Origin: JACDHQ01 sp036401195
GTDB taxonomy: Bacteria > Gemmatimonadota > Gemmatimonadetes > Gemmatimonadales > Gemmatimonadaceae
Direction of reading: 5' to 3'
DNA length: 12,089 bases
NCBI GenBank assembly: GCA_036401195.1
Contig: DASWVQ010000134.1
Coordinates: forward strand, 1 to 12,089
Of this stretch, positions 1 to 5,794 are shown piece after piece. The notes under the pieces are model-generated. The model made no database searches. It saw only the letters and a list, made by a program, of their open reading frames with translations, and was not told the origin of the DNA. A program made the translations under genes and the position numbers. Positions within the stretch are counted from its first letter, which is position 1. Each line of letters begins with the position of its first letter.

Positions 1-716
1 CGGAGCAGCTCGTCGCGCTTCGCCTCGTAATTGCGCAGCGCGAGCACCGCCTGGTCCCCCACGGGGATGATGCGCTCCTTCCGCCCCTTGCCACGCACCT
101 TCACCTGCTGCGTGACGAGGTCCACGTCGGCGCGCGAGAGCCCCGCGAGCTCCGAGAGCCGCATCCCGGTGGAGTAGAACAGCTCGAGGATGGCGAGGTT
201 GCGCACGTCGGGGAAGGCGCCCTCCATCGCGCGCGCCTCGGCCATCTGGAACACGAGGTCGATCTGCGCGCGGTCGAGATAGGCGGGAAGGTGCTTGTCG
301 AGCTTCGGCGCGCCCACCGCCTTCGCGGGGTTCGACTCCACCAGCTCGTTGCGGTGCATCCACCGGTAGAAGCTGCGCACCGCGCTCAGCGTGCGCGCGA
401 TGGAGCGCTTCGACAGGCCGCGCCGGTTGAGCTGCCCCATGAAGCCGCGCATGGCCACGCGATCCACCCCCTCCCACGACCAGGACTCGGCGCCGTAGTG
501 TCGCGCGAGGAAGAGGCAGAACTCGGCGAGGTCGCGGCCGTAGGCCGTCACCGTGTGCGGCGAGACGTCGCGCTCCTTCGCGAGGTGGCGGAGGAACTCC
601 TCGACTTCGCCGGGGAGGGGGGCGGGCTCCTGCGCGCCGTCGCCGCCCGGGCTGCGAGCCCCCCGTGCGCCGTCGCCGCCGACGGGGATGCCCGGTTCGG
701 ACCTACGAACGGACAT
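1..716 (-). CDS. xerC: Tyrosine recombinase XerC (3' end beyond the window)
   Basis: Site-specific tyrosine recombinase of the XerC/XerD family, which resolves chromosome dimers at dif with its partner. 238 residues are visible. The N-terminal SAM-like core-binding domain spans about residues 36-130 (EFLRHLAKERDVSPHTV, then the SKRSIARTLSAVRSFYRW helix). The catalytic domain begins near 140, with catalytic Arg186 in STGMRLSELAGL and the beta-hairpin Lys210 in RGKGRKERIIPVG. The HxxR, H/W and nucleophilic Tyr motifs lie off the left edge. The ATG at 714-716 overlaps the trmFO stop by 14 nt and has GGTGAGG just upstream. About 35 residues, rich in Gly, Pro and Ala, precede the conserved domain; the first ones are encoded by a palindromic repeat (674-746). 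XerC is favoured over XerD because of the topA-trmFO-xerC gene order known from Bacillus. Confidence 0.93.
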   Translation of the reverse strand, partial: MSVRRSEPGIPVGGDGARGARSPGGDGAQEPAPLPGEVEEFLRHLAKERDVSPHTVTAYGRDLAEFCLFLARHYGAESWSWEGVDRVAMRGFMGQLNRRGLSKRSIARTLSAVRSFYRWMHRNELVESNPAKAVGAPKLDKHLPAYLDRAQIDLVFQMAEARAMEGAFPDVRNLAILELFYSTGMRLSELAGLSRADVDLVTQQVKVRGKGRKERIIPVGDQAVLALRNYEAKRDELL

Positions 717-746
717 GGTCCTCACCAGGCATCCCCACCGGCGGCG
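674..746. repeat. Palindromic element, copy 3, at the trmFO/xerC junction
   Basis: Two 30-nt arms (674-703 and 717-746) flank a 13-nt loop (704-716, TACGAACGGACAT). 25 of 30 positions pair by Watson-Crick rules. In minus-strand RNA three of the other five become G-U wobbles and the last two form a tandem G-A/A-G, so the transcript can pair throughout. The loop matches copies 1 and 2 at 9 of 13 positions and is closed by the same GGACC/GGTCC. The trmFO TAG stop (703-705) is at one loop edge and the xerC ATG (714-716) at the other. The arms encode PPVGMPG in TrmFO and PGIPVGG in XerC. Confidence 0.85.
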
Positions 747-2112
747 ACGCGGGCTCCGCGTTCGTCGCGTGGGTCGGGGGAGTGGGGACGGAGTGCCCCT
801 TCCACTCCCCCATCGCCGCGAGCGCGCGCTCGGCGTACTGCACGCGCTTCTCGATCTTGTCCTTCACCTTCACCGGGAGCTCGTCGAGCAGGCCGAAGTT
901 GGCGTTCATCGGCTGGAAGTGCCGCGGGTCGGCGTCGCGCAGGTAGCGGTAGAGGGCGCCGAGCATCGTCGTGGGGGGCGGAAGCGCGGGTTCCTCCCCC
1001 TCGAGCTGGCGCGCGAGGTTCAGCGCGGCGAGGATCCCGGTGGCGGTGCTCTCGGTGTACCCCTCCACGCCGGTGAGCTGGCCGGCGAACATGGTGGTCG
1101 GCGCGTCGCGCAACGAGAGCCAGGGGGTGAGCGCGGCGGCGGAGTTGATGTACGAGTTGCGGTGGATCGAGCCCCAGCGCAGGAACTCCGCGTGCTCCAG
1201 CCCCGGGATCATGCGCAGCACCTTCGCCTGCTCGCCGGTGCGCATGCGCGTCTGGAAGCCGACGATGTTCCACATGCGCCCCGCCGCGTCCTCCATGCGC
1301 AGCTGCGCCACCGCCCAGGGCTTCGCGCCGCTGCGGGGATCGCGCAACCCGATGGGCTTCATGGGGCCGAACCGCAGCGACTCGCGCCCGCGCTTCGCCA
1401 TCTCCTCCACCGGCATGCACCCCTCGAAGTAGGGAATGGGATCGAACTCCTTCCCCTCGTACTGGTCGGCGGCGGTGAGGGCGTCGAGGAAGGCCTCGTA
1501 CTGCTCGCGGGTGAAGGGGCAGTTGAGGTAGGCGCCCTCGTCGCCCGCCCCCTGCATGGTCTCCTTCCCCCAGCGCGAGGCGCGGAAGGCGATGTCCATG
1601 TCGATCGAGTCGCCGGCCACGATGGGGGCGATCGCGTCGTAGAAGGCGAGCGACTCGACGCCGAGGCGCGCCTGGATCGCGGCGGTGAGCGCCGGCGAGG
1701 TGAGGGGGCCGGTGGCGACGATGCCCACCTCGGGGAGCGCGGCGACCTCCTCGCGCACGAGGGTGATGCGCGGGTGCGACGCGACGCGCTCGTGCACGGC
1801 GGCGGCGAAGCGCTCGCGGTCCACGGTGAGGGCGCTGCCGCCGGGAACGCGGGCCTCGTCGGCGGCCTGGAGGACCATCGAGCCGAGCAGTCGCATCTCG
1901 GCCTTGAGCAGGCCGTGGGCGTTGGTGGTCTCGGTGCTCTTGAAGGTGTTGGAGCAGACGAGCTCCGCGAGGCGGTCGGTCTGGTGGGCGGGGGTGCCGC
2001 GCACGCCGCGCATCTCGTGCAGCACCACGTGGTACCCGCGCTCCGCCAGCTGCCAGGCCGCCTCGCTCCCCGCGAGCCCGCCCCCGATGACCTGCACATC
2101 CCTCGTCTGCAT
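703..2112 (-). CDS. trmFO: Methylenetetrahydrofolate--tRNA-(uracil-5-)-methyltransferase TrmFO
   Basis: Cytoplasmic flavoprotein making 5-methyluridine at tRNA position 54 with 5,10-methylenetetrahydrofolate and FAD. 469 aa, slightly longer than the usual ~435-450. The FAD-binding GGGLAGSEAAWQLAERG loop is at residues 10-26. The two conserved cysteines of the family are present: Cys53 in LVCSNTFKS and Cys232 in YFEGCMPVEEMAKRG (equivalent to B. subtilis C53 and C226, the latter the uracil nucleophile). Further family blocks are GFQTRMRTGEQ near 285 and FAGQLTGVEGYTESTATG near 342. The start MQTRDVQVIGGG puts the Rossmann strand at the usual place. No Shine-Dalgarno is visible before it, and a weak TAGATT lies 7 nt upstream, so a leaderless start is possible. 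The last ~30 residues (from about 440) lie beyond the family core and are partly encoded by a palindromic repeat that also supplies the TAG stop. Confidence 0.96.
   Translation of the reverse strand: MQTRDVQVIGGGLAGSEAAWQLAERGYHVVLHEMRGVRGTPAHQTDRLAELVCSNTFKSTETTNAHGLLKAEMRLLGSMVLQAADEARVPGGSALTVDRERFAAAVHERVASHPRITLVREEVAALPEVGIVATGPLTSPALTAAIQARLGVESLAFYDAIAPIVAGDSIDMDIAFRASRWGKETMQGAGDEGAYLNCPFTREQYEAFLDALTAADQYEGKEFDPIPYFEGCMPVEEMAKRGRESLRFGPMKPIGLRDPRSGAKPWAVAQLRMEDAAGRMWNIVGFQTRMRTGEQAKVLRMIPGLEHAEFLRWGSIHRNSYINSAAALTPWLSLRDAPTTMFAGQLTGVEGYTESTATGILAALNLARQLEGEEPALPPPTTMLGALYRYLRDADPRHFQPMNANFGLLDELPVKVKDKIEKRVQYAERALAAMGEWKGHSVPTPPTHATNAEPASPPVGMPGEDHVRS
720..726 (-). promoter_or_regulatory. 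xerC ribosome-binding site inside the hairpin stem
   Basis: GGTGAGG on the minus strand, 3 nt before the xerC ATG. It lies in the 5' arm of hairpin copy 3, with the ATG in the loop. The site should be closed unless ribosomes finishing trmFO, whose stop is 14 nt inside xerC, open the stem. This supports the chosen start and suggests translational coupling (inference). Confidence 0.55.
776..811. repeat. Inverted repeat within the trmFO 3' tail
   Basis: Perfect 10-nt arms GGGGGAGTGG (776-785) and CCACTCCCCC (802-811) around a 16-nt spacer, inside codons of the non-conserved TrmFO tail and 30 bp from palindromic copy 3. The loop does not carry the shared 13-nt motif. In this base composition it may be chance. 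Confidence 0.4.
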
Positions 2113-2139
2113 GCGCTGCAATCTAAGGCGCGGGTCGTC

Positions 2140-2200
2140 GGCCGAGGCGTGCCCGCGGGGACCTATGAACACACACGGTCCCCGCGGGCACGCCTCGGCC
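2140..2200. repeat. Palindromic element, copy 1 (upstream of trmFO)
   Basis: Perfect 24-nt arms (2140-2163 and 2177-2200) around the 13-nt loop TATGAACACACAC (2164-2176). The right end lies upstream and the left end 27 nt before the trmFO ATG in the transcribed direction. The 21-bp core (GACC, loop, GGTC; 2160-2180) is an exact inverted copy of the core of copy 2, while the outer stem sequences differ. There is no run of T after the stem on the minus strand, so it is not a standard intrinsic terminator. Confidence 0.92.
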
Positions 2201-2316
2201 TCCTCCCGGGCATCGGGCACAGGCGGCGCGACACACGCGATGACCCTGGCGCGGGATGCCTCACCGACGTGCCCCGACGCGTGGGGGGCGCCCACGCCCG
2301 GCGCACCCGACGCAGG

Positions 2317-2389
2317 CCCGATGCGCGAGGAGGGGCCCCGCAGACCGTGTGTGTTCATAGGTCTGCGGGGCCCCTCCTCGCGCGTCGGG
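2317..2389. repeat. Palindromic element, copy 2 (downstream of topA)
   Basis: 30-nt arms (2317-2346 and 2360-2389) around the loop GTGTGTGTTCATA (2347-2359). The inner 24 pairs are perfect and the outer six contain one T/G opposition (2322/2384). The loop is the reverse complement of the copy 1 loop, so the element points the other way. It starts 27 nt after the topA stop. It lacks a T-tract, though a stem this strong could still protect the topA mRNA 3' end or hinder read-through. Confidence 0.92.
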
Positions 2390-2390
2390 A

Positions 2391-2406
2391 CGTGTCGGGC
2401 GACACG
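2391..2406. repeat. Short inverted repeat just after topA
   Basis: CGTGTCG/CGACACG with a 2-nt centre, 10 nt downstream of the topA stop and adjoining palindromic copy 2. It could be part of a topA 3'-end structure. There is no T-tract, so I do not call it a terminator. Confidence 0.4.
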
Positions 2407-2416
2407 GCCCCGGACG

Positions 2417-4897
2417 TCAGCCGGCGAGCGCCTCCGTCTCGGCGGGCGTCTCGATGTCCCATTCGTTGCCGCACTTGATGCACTTGCGGTGGTCGCCGCG
2501 CGCCTTGGTGAACTTGGCCTCGGCGCCCACGTAGCCGCACTCGGGACACTTCTCGGGGACCGGCTTGTTCCAGACCACGAAGTCGCAGCTCTCGTTCTCG
2601 CAGGCGTAGAAGTTCGTCCCGCGCTTTCGCGAGCGGCGCTCCACGAGGTTCCCCCCGTCCACCGGGCAGAGCACCCCCGTGGGCATCGAGCGCGTGCCGC
2701 GGCACTTGGGGAAGGTGCTGCACCCCAGGAACTGCCCGTTGCGGCTCTGGCGGATGACCATCGGGCTGCCGCACAGGTGACACATGAACTCCGTCATCAC
2801 CGGCTTCGCCCGCTCCCCCTTCAGCGGCCGCGTGTACTTGCAGCTCTTGGGGTTGTTCTCGCAGGCGAGGTAGGGGCCGAAGAAGCCCCCGCGCGGCACC
2901 AGCTTCCCGCCGCACTCCGGGCACTTCTCGTTCACCAGCGCCGAGAGGTCGTGCGCCTCGGCGATGAGGTCGTCGACCTTCACGTTCTCCAGCGACTTGG
3001 CGAAGGGAGCGTAGAAGTCCTTGAGCACCCCCTGCCAGGTGAGCGAGCCCCCCTCGATCTTGTCGAGCTCCTCCTCCATCTCGGAGGTGAACTTCACGTC
3101 GAAGACCGTGGGGAACTGCTTCACCATCACCTTGGCCACCGTCTCCCCCGTCTCGGTGGGGAAGAAGCGGCGCTGCTCCAGGTTCACGTAGCGGCGGTCC
3201 ACCAGGGTGCTGATGATCGACGCATAGGTGGACGGGCGGCCGATCCCCAGCCGCTCCAGCTCCTTGACCAGCGAGGCCTCGGAGAAGCGCGGGGGGGGCT
3301 CGGTGAAGTGCTGGTTGGGGGTCACGTCGAGGACCGGCACCTCCTCGCCGACTTCCATCGACGGCAGCGCCTGCTCGTCCTCGAGCGCCTTGTGGTCCCC
3401 TTCCTCGCGGGCCTCGCGGTAGAGCACGAGGAAGCCGGCGAACTTGATGATCGAGCCGGTGCTGCGGAACAGGTAGCGGCCCAGGTCGAAGTCCACGGTG
3501 GTGGTGTCGAACACCGCGGGTGCCATCTGCGACGCCATGAAGCGCTGCCAGATCAGCTGGTAGAGCTTGAACTGGTCGGCGGAGAGGTGGCGCTTGATGT
3601 CGTCGGGACGGCGCGTGGGATCGGTGGGGCGGATCCCCTCGTGCGCGTCCTGGGTGTTCGCCTTCTTCGAGTCGCCGTAGAGCTGCGGCGTCTTGCAGAC
3701 GAACTCCTGCCCGAAGAGCACGCGGAGGTAGTCGCGCGCGCTCGCCGAGGCCGACTCGGCGACGCGCGTCGAGTCGGTTCGCATGTAGGTGATGAGGCCG
3801 ACCGAGCCCTCGGGCCCGACGTCGATGCCCTCGTAGAGGTCCTGCGCCACGCGCATGGTGCGCTTGGAGCCGAAGCCCAGCTTCTTCGCCGCCTCCTGCT
3901 GGAGGGTGGAGGTGGTGAAGGGGGCCGCGGGGTTCTTGCGGCGCTCGCGCCGCTTCACGTCGGTGATGGGGAAGAGCCCGATCGCGTCCTTCAGCCCCTT
4001 CCCCTTCGCGCCGGCGAGGAACTTCCGGGCGGTGGCCTGCACCTCGGCGAGGATCCCGCGGGCCTCCGCCTCGTTGTGGATCGCGAGCTTCTTCCCGTCC
4101 ACCTGGTGCAGCTTGGCGGTGAAGCGCTGCGCGTCCTTCTGCAGCGTGGCCGCCATGGACCAGTACTCGACCGGGGTGAAGGCGCGGATCTCGCGCTCGC
4201 GCTCCACGATCAGGCGCAGCGCCACCGTCTGCACGCGGCCGGCGGAGAGCCCCTTCTTCACCGTCTTCCAGAGGAGGGGGCTCGCCTTGTAGCCCACGAG
4301 GCGGTCGAGGACGCGGCGCGCCTGCTGCGCGTCGACCTTGCGCTCGTCGATCTCGCCGGCGTTGTCGATGGCGCGGCGGACCGCGTCCTTGGTGATCTCG
4401 TGGAAGAGCACCCGCTTGATCGGCGCCTGCGTGGCGGCGGCGGCCGCGCCGCGGCGCCGGGGGCGGAGCTGGAGCGCCACGTGCGACGCGATCGCCTCGC
4501 CCTCGCGATCAGGGTCGGTGGCGATCAGCACTTCGCGCGCATCCTTCGCGGCGTTCTTCAGCTCGGTGATGGTCTTCTCCTTCCCGGGAATCGGCACCAG
4601 CTCCGGCTCGAAGCCACCGTCCACGTCGATCCCGAGCTTCTTCTCCGGCAGGTCCATGATGTGGCCCACCGTCGCGCGCACCTTGTAGCCGCGCCCCAGG
4701 TACTTGCCGATCGTCTTCGCCTTGGCCGGCGACTCGACGATCACCAGCGATGCGCCGGGGGCGTAGTCCTCCGGGGCCTCCTCCGCGACGGCGAGTCCCG
4801 CGGCCCGACGCCTGGCGGTGGCCTTCTTCGCGGCCCCCGCCTTCTTCGCCGTCGCGCGCTTCGCGACCTTCGCCGTCCCTGCCTTGCGTGCTGCCAT
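2417..4897 (-). CDS. topA: DNA topoisomerase I (type IA)
   Basis: Relaxes negative supercoils through a 5'-phosphotyrosyl link. 826 aa, within the family range. After a basic Ala/Lys-rich leader (residues 1-34) comes the Toprim domain, with Glu55 in VIVESPAKAKTIGKYLG and the DPDREGEAIA acidic triad at 128-136. The nucleophile is Tyr371 in GLITYMRTDSTR; the conserved KANTQDAHEGIRPT (412-425) and GIGRPSTYASIISTL (551-565) follow. The C-terminus holds four zinc-ribbon-like units: Cys659/662/679/686, Cys706/709/726/732, Cys744/766/771 (one Cys replaced, CPVDGG) and Cys784/787/806/809. The start is the ATG 5 nt after the Smg-like gene, with a weak TGAGG before it, so translation is probably coupled. 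A 304-bp gap with two long hairpins follows. Confidence 0.97.
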   Translation of the reverse strand: MAARKAGTAKVAKRATAKKAGAAKKATARRRAAGLAVAEEAPEDYAPGASLVIVESPAKAKTIGKYLGRGYKVRATVGHIMDLPEKKLGIDVDGGFEPELVPIPGKEKTITELKNAAKDAREVLIATDPDREGEAIASHVALQLRPRRRGAAAAATQAPIKRVLFHEITKDAVRRAIDNAGEIDERKVDAQQARRVLDRLVGYKASPLLWKTVKKGLSAGRVQTVALRLIVEREREIRAFTPVEYWSMAATLQKDAQRFTAKLHQVDGKKLAIHNEAEARGILAEVQATARKFLAGAKGKGLKDAIGLFPITDVKRRERRKNPAAPFTTSTLQQEAAKKLGFGSKRTMRVAQDLYEGIDVGPEGSVGLITYMRTDSTRVAESASASARDYLRVLFGQEFVCKTPQLYGDSKKANTQDAHEGIRPTDPTRRPDDIKRHLSADQFKLYQLIWQRFMASQMAPAVFDTTTVDFDLGRYLFRSTGSIIKFAGFLVLYREAREEGDHKALEDEQALPSMEVGEEVPVLDVTPNQHFTEPPPRFSEASLVKELERLGIGRPSTYASIISTLVDRRYVNLEQRRFFPTETGETVAKVMVKQFPTVFDVKFTSEMEEELDKIEGGSLTWQGVLKDFYAPFAKSLENVKVDDLIAEAHDLSALVNEKCPECGGKLVPRGGFFGPYLACENNPKSCKYTRPLKGERAKPVMTEFMCHLCGSPMVIRQSRNGQFLGCSTFPKCRGTRSMPTGVLCPVDGGNLVERRSRKRGTNFYACENESCDFVVWNKPVPEKCPECGYVGAEAKFTKARGDHRKCIKCGNEWDIETPAETEALAG

Positions 4898-4902
4898 GGG
4901 CC

Positions 4903-5199
4903 TCAGTGTACCGTCTGGTTGTCGGCGGCGGATGCCCCATCGGAGTACCCCGTCCCCTCGATGAGGGCACGCAGGTCGTCCAGGGCAATCCGTCCGTCGA
5001 ACTGGATGAGGGCGCGCTCGATGATCTGCTCCAGCTCCGCGGGATTGATCGCCCCGGAGCCGCTCAGCGCCAGCAGATGTCCCCAGGCCTCCGGCGCGAA
5101 CCGGCCGCGCTCATGAGGTCCGAGCACCCGAAAATTCATGTCGTCCATGTGAAACGATACCACTGAGCCTCCAGGCCCCGGCATCGAAATGTCCTGCAT
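4903..5199 (-). CDS. DUF494/Smg-like protein, short form
   Basis: 98 aa. Residues about 29-82 (GRFAPEAWGHLLAL, then NPAELEQIIERAL and LDDLRALIEG) resemble the C-terminal half of the Smg/DUF494 family: Trp-Gly-Leu-Leu, a Gln-Ile-Ile-Glu-Arg-Ala helix and an acidic Asp-Asp-Leu helix. E. coli Smg is about 157 aa and its N-terminal half has no counterpart here; the DNA upstream is aroK. The molecular function of Smg is not established. It often lies beside topA in Proteobacteria, and here it ends 5 nt before topA, which supports the assignment. The start is uncertain: ATG 5197-5199 has a poor ribosome-binding site, and in-frame GTG and ATG codons occur nearby. Family assignment is from memory of motifs, not from a search. 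Confidence 0.72.
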   Translation of the reverse strand: MQDISMPGPGGSVVSFHMDDMNFRVLGPHERGRFAPEAWGHLLALSGSGAINPAELEQIIERALIQFDGRIALDDLRALIEGTGYSDGASAADNQTVH

Positions 5200-5242
5200 C
5201 GTATCGGCCAGCCGCAGGCGGCCGGCCGGGAAGGGCACAATA

Positions 5243-5794
5243 CTACCCGGCCCGTTCCAGCGAAACAACGATGGCGGCGATCTTCTCCGCAACCTGTTGT
5301 GGCGAGAGAAGTTCCGTGTCGACCACCGCGTCGGCGGCCTCATAGGTGGCGCGGCGGGCCCGGTAGAGCTCGTTCAACCGCTCCAACCCATTGCCCCCCG
5401 CGGCCAGCAGCGGGCGCAGCGCCCACTCGGTCCCCATCCGCCGGAACGCGGTCTCGGGGGACGCTCTCATATATATGATACAACCCGGGGGTCGAAGGAG
5501 TGCCACCGTCTCCGAACGGGTGACCCAACCGCCTCCAGGTGCCAGCACCATCGCATCACCAACGCGCAACTCCAGCGTCAGGTCGCGCTCCATCTCACGA
5601 AAGGTCTCCTCCCCGTGCTCGGAGAATATCCGCGTGATGGGCATCCCCGCCCGCCGTTCGATCTCCCGGTCGAGGTCCATGAAGGTGCGCCCTAACCGAT
5701 CGGCCAGTAACCCGCCCACGCTGCTCTTCCCTACCCCGGGCAGCCCGACGAGGATCGCGTGCGACGGTGGCCCGGCCCTGCGCGACCCCGCCAT
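5243..5794 (-). CDS. aroK: Shikimate kinase
   Basis: Phosphorylates shikimate with ATP, the fifth step of the chorismate pathway, in the cytoplasm. 183 aa, typical length. The Walker A loop GLPGVGKS is at 17-24. Shikimate-binding Asp40-x-Asp42 is in MDLDREIE, followed by FREME (65-69), the GGG motif (87-89) in LAPGGGWV, the LID arginine in RPLL (127-130) and the adenine-side YRARRATYEAAD. All expected key residues are present. The ATG shares one base with the aroC stop (TGATG), so the two are translationally coupled. Codon use is looser than in the neighbours, with ATA, TTA and AGA codons and a run TGT ATC ATA TAT around residues 105-108. It could be labelled aroK or aroL; aroK is the default for a single copy. 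Confidence 0.95.
   Translation of the reverse strand: MAGSRRAGPPSHAILVGLPGVGKSSVGGLLADRLGRTFMDLDREIERRAGMPITRIFSEHGEETFREMERDLTLELRVGDAMVLAPGGGWVTRSETVALLRPPGCIIYMRASPETAFRRMGTEWALRPLLAAGGNGLERLNELYRARRATYEAADAVVDTELLSPQQVAEKIAAIVVSLERAG

Larger units (their letters stand above)
2113..2416. other. topA-trmFO intergenic region holding two facing palindromes
   Basis: 304 bp without a credible gene. From the trmFO side it holds 27 bp, hairpin copy 1 (2140-2200), a 116-bp spacer, hairpin copy 2 (2317-2389) and 27 bp up to the topA stop codon. The spacer has a small GCGTGGG/CCCACGC inverted repeat (2279-2297) but no gene, tRNA or clear promoter that I can support. One minus-strand frame is open from the copy 2 loop into TrmFO, but its Arg/Pro/Gly-rich translation does not resemble protein. 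Confidence 0.8.

Noticed and set aside
2279..2297. GCGTGGG/CCCACGC inverted repeat in the spacer as a fourth element copy
   Set aside because: It lacks the 13-nt loop and the GACC/GGTC closing pairs. Short inverted repeats are expected at this GC content.
2113..2358. 82-codon N-terminal extension of TrmFO starting from the ATG in the copy 2 loop
   Set aside because: The frame is open, but TrmFO proteins begin just before the FAD-binding motif, as at 2112. The extension merely translates the two palindromes and the spacer.
2140..2389. Hairpins 1 and 2 as ordinary intrinsic terminators
   Set aside because: Neither has a T-tract on either strand, the stems are much longer than usual, and the loops are conserved in sequence, which terminators do not need.
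674..2389. The three hairpins as a CRISPR array or integron attC sites
   Set aside because: There is no regular repeat-spacer pattern and no cas or intI gene in view. attC core sites were not found, and the conserved part is the loop, not the stem ends. The nearby xerC is a housekeeping recombinase in a conserved gene order.
1685..5116. Very long plus-strand open frame (1143 codons) antisense to trmFO, topA and the Smg-like gene
   Set aside because: It mirrors strongly GC3-biased minus-strand genes with clear families. Its translation is rich in Arg, Gly, Leu, His and Ala, with no recognisable domain, and it runs across the intergenic hairpins. The other plus-strand frames (for example 553-2478, 5767-7215, 6014-8248, 8540-10303) are rejected for the same reason.
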